From: an uncultured Verrucomicrobiales bacterium
GTDB taxonomy: Bacteria > Verrucomicrobiota > Verrucomicrobiia > Verrucomicrobiales > DEV007
DNA length: 6,973 nt
Assembly: GCA_937893785.1 (NCBI GenBank)
Contig: CALCSP010000152.1
Location: forward strand, 1 to 6,973
Reading direction: 5' to 3'
The notes under the pieces were generated by a model, which was not told the origin of the DNA, ran no database searches, and saw only the letters and a program-made list of their open reading frames with translations. The position numbers and the translations under genes are program-made. Positions within the stretch are counted from its first letter, which is position 1; every line of letters begins with the position of its first letter. Positions 1 to 5,701 of the stretch are shown here, in pieces.

Positions 1-387
1 CTGGCCCTGATTGTCAGCGTCCAGAAAGTCAAGGCACGCCTCTGTGAAAAAATCAGGATCCTTACGCCCGACACCTTTTTCGCGAGGGTCCTCAACAAAA
101 AACTCACTCTGAGCAATGGTGGTCGCAGAAAATGTATTGGTGGTTGCAATATCAGCCCCAGCCTCAAAAAAACGCTTATGAATGTCGCCAATGACGCCGG
201 ACTGCGTAAGCGATAATATATCCCCGTTATTAAGCAGATCCTTCTTGTTGGAACCAAACCGCTCTCCACGTGCACCCTGCTCATCGAGGCCATATCCACG
301 AATGGTCGTGCCCATTGCTCCATCAAGGATCACAATGCGCTCCTTCAGAAGTTTTCTCAGTTCGGCTTCACAGCTTTCCTTGGACAT
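1..387 (-). CDS. metH: Cobalamin-dependent methionine synthase, N-terminal part (cut by window edge)
   Basis: This is the first 129 codons of a gene that continues beyond base 1. The translation begins MSKESCEAELRKLLKERIVI and carries the homocysteine S-methyltransferase signature: LDGAMGTTI near residues 21-29, then GADIATTNTFSATT further on. That is the (beta/alpha)8 homocysteine-binding domain at the N-terminus of MetH, which methylates homocysteine from methyltetrahydrofolate through protein-bound methylcobalamin in the cytosol. The zinc-binding cysteines and the folate, cobalamin and reactivation domains would lie outside, so full-length MetH is inferred; a stand-alone or split methyltransferase is possible. 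The ATG at 385-387 is the first good start and has no Shine-Dalgarno sequence. The gene is divergent from maf, and its upstream region contains a 28-bp palindrome, a likely operator. A B12-dependent enzyme lies about 3.2 kb from a B12 riboswitch, which may reflect shared physiology. Confidence 0.85.
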   Translation of the reverse strand, partial: MSKESCEAELRKLLKERIVILDGAMGTTIRGYGLDEQGARGERFGSNKKDLLNNGDILSLTQSGVIGDIHKRFFEAGADIATTNTFSATTIAQSEFFVEDPREKGVGRKDPDFFTEACLDFLDADNQGQ

Positions 388-428
388 TCTAGCGAAAATA
401 CCCGTTTAAATCCGGCGTTCAACATAAT

Positions 429-456
429 ATATCAACAAATCAAGATATGTTGATAT
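429..456. promoter_or_regulatory. 28-bp palindrome, candidate operator between metH and maf
   Basis: The arms ATATCAACA (429-437) and TGTTGATAT (448-456) are exact reverse complements. The inner bases ATC and GAT (439-441 and 444-446) also pair, so 12 of 14 positions match around an axis at 442/443. The element lies about 42 bases upstream of the metH start and 37 bases upstream of the chosen maf start, in an AT-rich divergent promoter region where a repressor would block transcription. ATATCAA-type palindromes upstream of metH resemble sites of ArsR-family regulators that sense S-adenosylhomocysteine (SahR, described in Proteobacteria). That assignment is inference; the palindrome itself is seen directly. 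No T-tract follows on either strand, so a terminator is unlikely. Confidence 0.6.
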
Positions 457-493
457 GTATTGCATCATGCTCAAGCCGGGTAACCAGTCCTTA

Positions 494-1093
494 ATGCCCA
501 AAAAATTGGTACTCGCATCAGGTTCTCCGCGCCGACTCGAACTCATGAGTAAAGCCGGTTACCACTTTAGTGTCGAGGTTGCTGACGTTGAAGAATCCAG
601 TGACCCTTCTCTACCAGCTCGACAACTTACTGAGGGCAACGCCCTGCTGAAGGCCCAGACCATCAGCGCAACTCACAAAGAGGCAGTAGTGATTGGTGCC
701 GATACCCTAGTCTATCTTGGATCGGAGCCACTAGGAAAGCCCAACAGTATCGAAGAAGCCAAATGCATGCTGACTCGCATGGTTGGAAAAACACATCAGG
801 TATACACCGGCGTCGCCCTGCTGCACAACAGCACGGCAGCAGAGCATGTTTTTCATGTGATTACAGACGTGACGTTCAAGGCACTCAATGAAGACGAAAT
901 AAGTGACTACCTGCAACTCATCGATCCGCTGGACAAGGCAGGAAGCTATGCGGCTCAGGAGCATGGTGAAAAAATCATCTCCACTATTGATGGCTCCTAC
1001 ACAAATGTAGTTGGACTGCCTATGGATGAACTTGCCCGTTATCTCTCTGATAAATTCGACATCCGGCCAGAAAGGCAGGACAATCAATACTGA
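494..1093 (+). CDS. maf: Maf family nucleoside triphosphate pyrophosphatase (YhdE-type)
   Basis: Predicted 199-residue cytosolic enzyme that hydrolyses nucleoside triphosphates, in this subfamily mainly dTTP, UTP and modified pyrimidine nucleotides, to the monophosphate and pyrophosphate; the family is linked to house-cleaning and division or septum arrest. The nucleotide-binding loop ASGSPRR is at residues 8-14, the catalytic Asp in GADTLV at about 70, DKAGSYAAQ at 147-155 and NVVGLP at 171-176. The DKAG-Y-xxQ signature points to the YhdE (dTTP/UTP) group rather than the YceF group. Length is typical. The open frame extends upstream to an ATG at 455, but that start lies inside the palindrome and adds 13 residues before the conserved MPKKLVLASGSPRR, so 494 is preferred. 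No clear Shine-Dalgarno is present. trkA starts 24 bases after the stop, probably in the same operon. Confidence 0.92.
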   Translation: MPKKLVLASGSPRRLELMSKAGYHFSVEVADVEESSDPSLPARQLTEGNALLKAQTISATHKEAVVIGADTLVYLGSEPLGKPNSIEEAKCMLTRMVGKTHQVYTGVALLHNSTAAEHVFHVITDVTFKALNEDEISDYLQLIDPLDKAGSYAAQEHGEKIISTIDGSYTNVVGLPMDELARYLSDKFDIRPERQDNQY

Positions 1094-1117
1094 ACCCCTC
1101 TTCAAAAAACATTCACC

Positions 1118-2482
1118 ATGCGTATTATTATAGTTGGAGCCGGTGAAATCGGGCGACACTTTGCCTTAAAATTGGCAAAAGGATCTCATGACATCACTGT
1201 CATTGAGGCAAACGACAAACTTGCCAAGGAAATCGAGAATAATGACGAACTCAACACCGTCATAGCCGGCAACGGCACTCATCCTAACCTGCTCATTGAT
1301 GAAGCCGACGTCAGTCAATGCGACCTGTTCTTTGCCTTGACCAGTGATGACAACACGAACCTCACAGCTTGCAGAGTTGCCAGAGAAGGCGGTGCCAAAA
1401 AAACCATCTGCCGCGTCTCCGAGGAATTGCGACGCAATGAATTTCCGCTCAGGATGGACAGCCTTTTTGGTGTCGACCACCTATTTAGTTCGGAACAACT
1501 TTGTGCCGCTGAATTATCCAAGAAAATTCACAACCCTGTGCCGACCGAGGTCGAGGAAATTGGACTTGGGAACATTGAGGTGCAGCAGGTCACGGTCACT
1601 GGAGAAAGTAGCGTTATAGGTAAGTCACTTCGTGAAATATCTCTGCCCGAAAGAATCCGTGTTCTCTCTATTCTACCAGACAAAGAAAGTGAAGCATTCA
1701 TTGCCGGTGCCGATGATTGCTTGGGCGTAGGTGACAGCGTGATGATTTGCGGAAATGCGCAACAACTTGCCGAAACTGCTGAACTCCTTCATGGAGGCAG
1801 CATCAAGGACTGGAACCCAAGAGTGGTAATCGTGGGTGGAGGCAGCTACGGATTCGCGCTTGCAAAGAAAATGGAGGCATGGAACTACAAGGTAAGGGTT
1901 TTCGAGCGTGACGAGGAACATGCAAAGAAAATCGCAGACGAACTTGATGATGGCATCGATGTCATTAACTCAGATGCAACTCTGCTGAAAGATTTGCAAG
2001 AAGAGCAAATCGGAGAGGTCGAAGTCGACTTTTTTATTGCCACCACGCGCAATGATGTTGATAACCTTGTAAGCTGCCTGCATGCAAAAAAACTCAAGGC
2101 AAAGAAACGACTTACGCTCATTCATCGCACCGATTATGCCGAGGCATTGAATCAGGCTGCAGAAACTCTCGGGATCGACCCTGTTAGCCCCCGAAAGATC
2201 GTCCAACAAGAACTGATGCGCTTTATCACCTCCGACAAATTTCACCTCATTAAACACCTTCCGGGAGGCGAACTCATCGAGGTCACTGTTCGTGAAAACT
2301 CCAAGGCTGATGGAGCAACAGTCAGTGATCTTAAAATCGAGAATTGTCAACTTGTAGCCAGAATCAATGACAAGGGCTCTAAAGTCCCTTCCAGTAAGGA
2401 TGTCATTTCCGCAGGAGATAATCTCTATGCCCTAGCCTCCAGAAAAGCCAGGAAGGAATTTGTGCGGATGGTCACCAAATAA
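1118..2482 (+). CDS. trkA: Trk potassium uptake system regulatory subunit TrkA
   Basis: A 454-residue peripheral membrane protein close to the usual TrkA length (about 458). It forms the NAD(H)- and nucleotide-binding gating ring beneath the TrkH/TrkG potassium channel. Two RCK halves are visible. The first begins MRIIIVGAGEIGRHFA, with Rossmann loop GAGEIG at 7-12 and the acidic end of beta-2 at Glu30. The second has RVVIVGGGSYGFALAKK, with loop GGGSYG at 240-245. Each is followed by an RCK_C-like segment (for example GNIEVQQVTV...GKSLREISLPERIRV, and FHLIKHLPGGELIEV near the C-terminus). It follows maf by 24 bases with no obvious Shine-Dalgarno or separate promoter. No trkH is present here, so the channel subunit must be encoded elsewhere. 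The gene ends convergently with the release-factor-like gene, 29 bases away. Confidence 0.95.
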   Translation: MRIIIVGAGEIGRHFALKLAKGSHDITVIEANDKLAKEIENNDELNTVIAGNGTHPNLLIDEADVSQCDLFFALTSDDNTNLTACRVAREGGAKKTICRVSEELRRNEFPLRMDSLFGVDHLFSSEQLCAAELSKKIHNPVPTEVEEIGLGNIEVQQVTVTGESSVIGKSLREISLPERIRVLSILPDKESEAFIAGADDCLGVGDSVMICGNAQQLAETAELLHGGSIKDWNPRVVIVGGGSYGFALAKKMEAWNYKVRVFERDEEHAKKIADELDDGIDVINSDATLLKDLQEEQIGEVEVDFFIATTRNDVDNLVSCLHAKKLKAKKRLTLIHRTDYAEALNQAAETLGIDPVSPRKIVQQELMRFITSDKFHLIKHLPGGELIEVTVRENSKADGATVSDLKIENCQLVARINDKGSKVPSSKDVISAGDNLYALASRKARKEFVRMVTK

Positions 2483-2511
2483 ACAGCTCCAGTGTATCAC
2501 ACTTGATCAAG

Positions 2512-2919
2512 CTATTCATCCATCCCGGGACGTGCACGCAATCGCTTTTTTATTCCGTGGCGCCGTTTGTTGGCAACATTGATCTTCTTTTTCCCTTTCG
2601 AAGGTTGACGTTTTTGGCGGCGACGTTTTTCAGCCTCAAAACGCCGCCTCGCCTTGCGCTTAAGTTCTCGCTGCTCGACAAGGTCACAAATCAGATCTCT
2701 CGCTTTCACGCGGTTTGCTAAAAGTGATCGACTATGCTGACACTTGATTTCAATACCAGTGGGCAAATGCCGTAACTGGACACAGGAAGAAGTCTTGTTG
2801 ATCTTCTGACCACCTGGTCCAGACCCCCTTATAAAGCGCTCCACCAAGTCACGCTCCTGCAAACCTAGACGCTTCATTCGCAAGCTGAGATGTTCTGGCA
2901 ACCGAGGATCGGAAGGCAT
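2512..2919 (-). CDS. Peptide chain release factor-like GGQ protein (possible ribosome rescue factor)
   Basis: A 135-residue protein containing only the catalytic RF-1 domain. GSGPGGQKINKTSS (residues 32-45) holds the universal Gly-Gly-Gln motif (36-38) that triggers peptidyl-tRNA hydrolysis in the ribosomal peptidyl transferase centre. The C-terminal third is extremely basic (KRKARRRFEAEKRRRQKRQ and beyond), like the tails that ArfB/ICT1 and C12orf65-type rescue factors insert into an empty mRNA channel. The codon-recognition domains of RF1 and RF2 are absent and the frame looks complete, so this is not a truncated prfA/prfB. Rescue of stalled ribosomes is inferred from family membership; the closest type looks like C12orf65/RF-H rather than classical ArfB. 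The ATG at 2917-2919 is chosen; an internal Met at residue 15 would still keep the GGQ. It is convergent with trkA and divergent from sufE. Confidence 0.85.
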   Translation of the reverse strand: MPSDPRLPEHLSLRMKRLGLQERDLVERFIRGSGPGGQKINKTSSCVQLRHLPTGIEIKCQHSRSLLANRVKARDLICDLVEQRELKRKARRRFEAEKRRRQKRQPSKGKKKINVANKRRHGIKKRLRARPGMDE

Positions 2920-3066
2920 GATCCCATCCTAACACGCATTTCGATTAGTTGTCGAAATTACAGGCACCGTTATGTTAGGATTTTCATTTTCCTCTCAAGT
3001 CTGATGATTCATATCGACGCTCATTAAAAAAACTCGAAAACTACAACCTGTCAGAAAACACCGAAG

Positions 3067-3510
3067 ATGCGTTGCCCCGAAAAACTTCAGGAAATTATCT
3101 CCGTTTTTGAGTCTCTCTGTGAAGAAGAGCGGCGTGAAAACCTTGTAAATTACGCCCTCGGCGCTGATAAATGGCAACCTACTGAAAATGAGACCTTTGA
3201 CATCGAGGATGTCCGCAAAGACGAACAGTGCATCGACACTGTTGGTATACACCTTCGCATTAAGAAAAAAAGGGCACAATTCAGGGTCACGTTGGGTCCC
3301 AACGTACAAACACTGACCCGAGCAATGACAAGCATCCTTTGTTATGGACTAGACGACTGTGAACTTGATGAAATTCTTCAACTACCTCCGGATTTCATCG
3401 AGAAGATTGTTGGCACTCCACTTATTACGAAACGCAGTAAAACCATCTATTATATGTTTCACCGCATGAAAGAGGCGCTTGCAGATTATCTCCAAGTTAA
3501 TAATAAATGA
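3067..3510 (+). CDS. SufE family sulfur acceptor protein, variant active site
   Basis: A 147-residue protein with the length and fold order of SufE. The N-terminus is CPEKLQEIISVFESL, then a helix with RRENLVNYAL. A central cysteine (Cys55) lies in EDVRKDEQCIDTVGI, and the C-terminal part has TLTRAMTSILCYGLDDC, DEILQLPPDFIEKIVG and SKTIYYMFHRMKEAL. SufE takes persulfide sulfur from the cysteine desulfurase SufS and passes it to iron-sulfur cluster assembly in the cytosol. In classical SufE the acceptor cysteine sits in a V-x-G-C-x-S-x-V-W loop; here it is K-D-E-Q-C-I-D-T-V-G, so Cys55 fits but its surroundings differ. No sufS or sufBCD is nearby. The upstream gap (2920-3066) contains only a weak promoter-like pair (TTGTCG at 2949, TATGTT at 2971, 16-base spacer). 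GAAG directly before the ATG is too close for a normal Shine-Dalgarno. Confidence 0.8.
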   Translation: MRCPEKLQEIISVFESLCEEERRENLVNYALGADKWQPTENETFDIEDVRKDEQCIDTVGIHLRIKKKRAQFRVTLGPNVQTLTRAMTSILCYGLDDCELDEILQLPPDFIEKIVGTPLITKRSKTIYYMFHRMKEALADYLQVNNK

Positions 3511-3611
3511 TGAATTGAGAATGGTGCTTACATTTCTGCAATGCAGGTAAAAAATTCAATGCCAAATTCCTCTTGCCCGGTCATCTTTACGGGTTAAAAG
3601 TTCGCAAAAGT

Positions 3612-3769
3612 AGTTATACCATTCCGGTTCATGGAACCCGGTTAGAATCCGGGACAGTTTGCGCTGCGGTATCTGGATACAAATTCCCTGTATGCCAATC
3701 CTGCCTCTTGGCAGGGTGAAGGCGGGAAGGAGACATAAAGCCAGGAGTCCGAATACTTGCTCGGAATGG
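3612..3769 (+). promoter_or_regulatory. Cobalamin (vitamin B12) riboswitch aptamer, class-I-like
   Basis: The leader shows the conserved cobalamin aptamer core in the right order. GGTTC-ATG-GAACC (3626-3638) gives the P3-like hairpin. CCCGG-TTAGAAT-CCGGG (3637-3653) gives the next hairpin and matches the CCGGTGAGAATCCGG consensus except G to T after CGGT. CAG-TTTGCG-CTG (3655-3666) forms P5/L5, followed by GCGGTA. Peripheral hairpins follow: ATACA/TGTAT (3677-3693) and CCTGCC-TCTT-GGCAGG (3700-3715), nested in GCC...GAAGGC. Then comes GACATAAAGCCAGGAGTCC (3732-3750), the B12 box. Closing helices are ATTC-C-GG (3621-3627) with CCGAAT (3749-3754), or alternatively CCATTCCG (3619-3626) with CGGAATGG (3762-3769). 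The long 3' peripheral domain argues for class I (adenosylcobalamin) over class II. A weak upstream promoter candidate is TTGCCC (3573) with TAAAAG (3595). Edges are approximate. Confidence 0.9.
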
Positions 3770-3772
3770 ATA

Positions 3773-3809
3773 CGAAAGAAATTTTCTTCGCATAAAAGAA
3801 TTATACGTA
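3773..3809 (+). promoter_or_regulatory. Riboswitch expression platform hiding or exposing the ribosome-binding region
   Basis: Two mutually exclusive hairpins share TTCTTCG (3784-3790). One pairs it with CGAAaGAA (3773-3780, one bulged A). The other is a P13-like stem, TTCTT (3784-3788) with AAGAA (3796-3800), with loop CGCATAA. AAGAA is the only purine-rich stretch before the ATG at 3810, with a 9-base spacer, so the second hairpin would hide the ribosome-binding region. Its loop CGCA (3789-3792) is complementary to TGCG (3660-3663) in the P5 loop, the known L5-L13 kissing contact of cobalamin riboswitches. No T-run follows either hairpin, so translational rather than termination control is inferred. 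The structures are read by eye and not energy-tested. Confidence 0.5.
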
Positions 3810-4667
3810 ATGTACCTCTATACCCTGAGGACAGCCGGGCTATTCATGTTCGCTTTGGTTGTCTTGGCACCACTCAATCATTCCATCGCCGCCACTTTTG
3901 CCAATGCGGTTGTCTCCTACAATCCTGGGATCTCTTCCAATGCACTTAACCCCGAGGCCGCTCTGGGGCAACCGGGTGCTATAGCTGGCGAAGACACTCA
4001 ATTTGCCAGTATTCTTAGCCCCTTCAATCCTCATTATGAGGACGACCAGATTGTGCAGCTCGGCGAAGGCGGTTCAATCACCCTTCAACTTGCCCGCTTT
4101 GCAGTAACCACAGCGGGAACCCCCGAGATAGGAATCTTTACCAATACCGGAATCAGTGACGCATCTTGGCCGGCGGGGATTGCAGGCAACGATCTCGAGT
4201 TATCAGGAGCAACCTTCGGCATTGACAGTGCCAAGATGGAAGTCAGTGCCGATGGAGCAAACTGGGTAAACCTCGGAATGATCCGCTTTGATCAGCCCTC
4301 CAGTGCTTTCACAAATGCCACATCACCCTATCAGAGTGATACTACCGGCCTCATTCCCGCTAATTTTGGACTTCCCCATGACAATGTTCTCGCCGACTAC
4401 GCAGGCAAAGACTGGAACAGTATACAGGGACTGCTGGGAAATTCCGCTGGTGGCACATGGATTGACCTGGATGCTTCAGGGCTCTCTCAAGTTGGTTGGA
4501 TCCGTCTTTCACTAGACAGTGATGGCAATGATGCCACACTGCTAAATTTCGAACTGGATGCTATTTCTGTCGCTTCCTCTGCCACTGGAGGCCTCGTCAT
4601 TCCAGAACCTTCTGTGATGGCTATTCTTTTCTCATTAACGGGTCTACTGGCCAGGCGCAGACGTTGA
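3810..4667 (+). CDS. PEP-CTERM surface protein under B12 riboswitch control
   Basis: A 285-residue exported protein of unknown function. An N-terminal signal peptide (hydrophobic core about residues 9-22) ends near SIAA (25-28). The C-terminus is a complete PEP-CTERM sorting tag: VIPEP at 263-267, a hydrophobic helix, then RRRR at 282-285. Such tags are recognised by an exosortase, which moves the protein to the outer surface; no exosortase is in the window. The mature region (about 230 residues) is rich in Gly, Ser, Asp and Asn, has no Cys, and looks like a beta-sandwich. Notable segments are VVSYNPGISSNALNPEAALG (34-53), ILSPFNPHYEDDQIVQLGEG (about 68-87) followed by GSITLQL, and a Ca-site-like LDSDGNDATLLNF near the end. 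I recognise this as a surface-protein type but not a named family. It is the first gene after the riboswitch and its stop overlaps the next start. A Met at residue 13 (ATG at 3846) is an alternative start. Confidence 0.85.
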   Translation: MYLYTLRTAGLFMFALVVLAPLNHSIAATFANAVVSYNPGISSNALNPEAALGQPGAIAGEDTQFASILSPFNPHYEDDQIVQLGEGGSITLQLARFAVTTAGTPEIGIFTNTGISDASWPAGIAGNDLELSGATFGIDSAKMEVSADGANWVNLGMIRFDQPSSAFTNATSPYQSDTTGLIPANFGLPHDNVLADYAGKDWNSIQGLLGNSAGGTWIDLDASGLSQVGWIRLSLDSDGNDATLLNFELDAISVASSATGGLVIPEPSVMAILFSLTGLLARRRR

Positions 4668-5701
4668 AGCTTCCACTCACATTGTTATTGACCTTCAATG
4701 TCAGCGGCTGGGCTGATACACTTCTTGTTGAAAATTTTGAATCAGACCCATCGATATCACGCGCATTAACCACCGGGGATCAATCCCGATTCTTCTACAA
4801 CGCATCTAAGCAATCCCTTCAGGCCGAATATGACCTACTCAAGCCGCACGCAAGGATGTATTGGCCACTGAAGAAACCATTACGCGAAACAAGTAATTTT
4901 ACGGCAACAGTTGAATTCTCCATCGATTCAATTCATTTCGACGACTTCAATTTTTGTCAAATTTCCTTTGGCTTCATCAATATGGCCAATACAGGGAACA
5001 GGCGAACACAGGCCCCAGGAAACTCTTGGGAATGCCTTACCGTTGATTATTTTCCGGGAGCCTCCTATCCCACATACACGCCAACCTTTATTACCCGAGA
5101 TAATGGCAGCGGCAATGCACTCACTTCCGGTTCACTAAAGTTTCCAAGTGGAAACGCCAGCCTAATCAACGATTTTGGAGAAATAGGGACATTGCCCGTG
5201 AATACCCAATTAACGACATCAATCAGCTATGATGCCGCATCGCGCACGATCACTCTGCGCCTTGCAGATGAAAATGGCGATCTGCCAATTAATGTCTTTG
5301 GTGCCAACATGGACAGGGATCCGGGCACCATACAGTTAACCTTGGAAGAATCCTACCCATTCTCCCTTGATGCATTCGCTCTATTGGCCTGGGAACACAA
5401 CCAGCCAGGTAATGCTCTCCTAAACATTCATTCCATTATTGTTCAATCTCAGGAAACAGATCCTATCAAAATGGCATTACCCAATGGCGTACCCTCGCCG
5501 GTATTTGAAGATGGGCTGCTCAGCATGACTTACCTGAGCAATATAACCAACACAGAAATCCAAACCTTTGCAGAATCCTCACAGGATCTTAAAACATGGA
5601 AAAAAATTCCCCACTCGGTGATTTCCAGCGCACCGGGTCATGAAGTCCGCAAAGCACAAACCGATGCGCCCTTTCTCAGACTCAAAGTCAATCACCCGTG
5701 A
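4664..5701 (+). CDS. Secreted beta-rich protein of unknown function (second gene of the operon)
   Basis: A 345-residue protein with a short signal peptide (MKLPLTLLLTFNVSGWA, likely cut after Ala17) followed by DTLLVENFESD, the opening commonly seen in concanavalin/laminin-G-like secreted domains of Verrucomicrobia and Planctomycetes. Residues 18-260 appear to be one beta-sandwich, with two cysteines (98 and 124) able to form a disulfide. Residues about 270-345 resemble the C-terminal module with AESSQDLKTWKKIP (303-316) and a final FLRLKV (337-342), frequent in this phylum and of unknown role. There is no PEP-CTERM tag, lipobox or membrane helix, so release into the periplasm or outside is inferred. 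The start is TTG (4664-4666), overlapping the previous stop as TTGA; it is chosen because the signal peptide begins there and no ATG occurs in frame for about 100 codons. Translational coupling to the PEP-CTERM gene is likely. No enzymatic motif is recognised. Confidence 0.8.
   Translation: MKLPLTLLLTFNVSGWADTLLVENFESDPSISRALTTGDQSRFFYNASKQSLQAEYDLLKPHARMYWPLKKPLRETSNFTATVEFSIDSIHFDDFNFCQISFGFINMANTGNRRTQAPGNSWECLTVDYFPGASYPTYTPTFITRDNGSGNALTSGSLKFPSGNASLINDFGEIGTLPVNTQLTTSISYDAASRTITLRLADENGDLPINVFGANMDRDPGTIQLTLEESYPFSLDAFALLAWEHNQPGNALLNIHSIIVQSQETDPIKMALPNGVPSPVFEDGLLSMTYLSNITNTEIQTFAESSQDLKTWKKIPHSVISSAPGHEVRKAQTDAPFLRLKVNHP

Noticed and set aside
182..409. 75-codon plus-strand open frame opposite metH
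   Set aside because: It is antisense to the clear MetH homocysteine-binding domain and has a Ser/Arg-rich, non-protein-like translation.
455..493. Upstream ATG extension of maf by 13 codons
   Set aside because: It starts inside the palindrome, and the extra residues precede the conserved Maf N-terminus; the ATG at 494 fits the family length.
731..1159. 142-codon minus-strand open frame opposite maf
   Set aside because: It is a shadow of maf and the trkA start; the plus-strand frame has all family motifs and the minus frame has none.
2485..2513. Small hairpin AGTGT-ATC-ACACT flanked by AGCT repeats between convergent trkA and the GGQ gene
   Set aside because: The stem has only five pairs and no T-run follows on either strand, so it is too weak to call a bidirectional terminator.
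3536..3593. Short inverted repeats CTGC/GCAG and CCCG/CGGG after sufE
   Set aside because: They are four-base stems without a following T-tract on the + strand; not enough for a sufE terminator.
3773..3790. Intrinsic terminator downstream of the riboswitch
   Set aside because: The hairpin is A/T-rich and followed by CATAAAAG rather than a U-tract, so a translational platform is preferred.
3659..3949. Open frame of 96 codons on the + strand after sufE
   Set aside because: Its first half lies in the cobalamin riboswitch and its second half is an alternative frame of the PEP-CTERM gene. The translation resembles no protein type I recognise.
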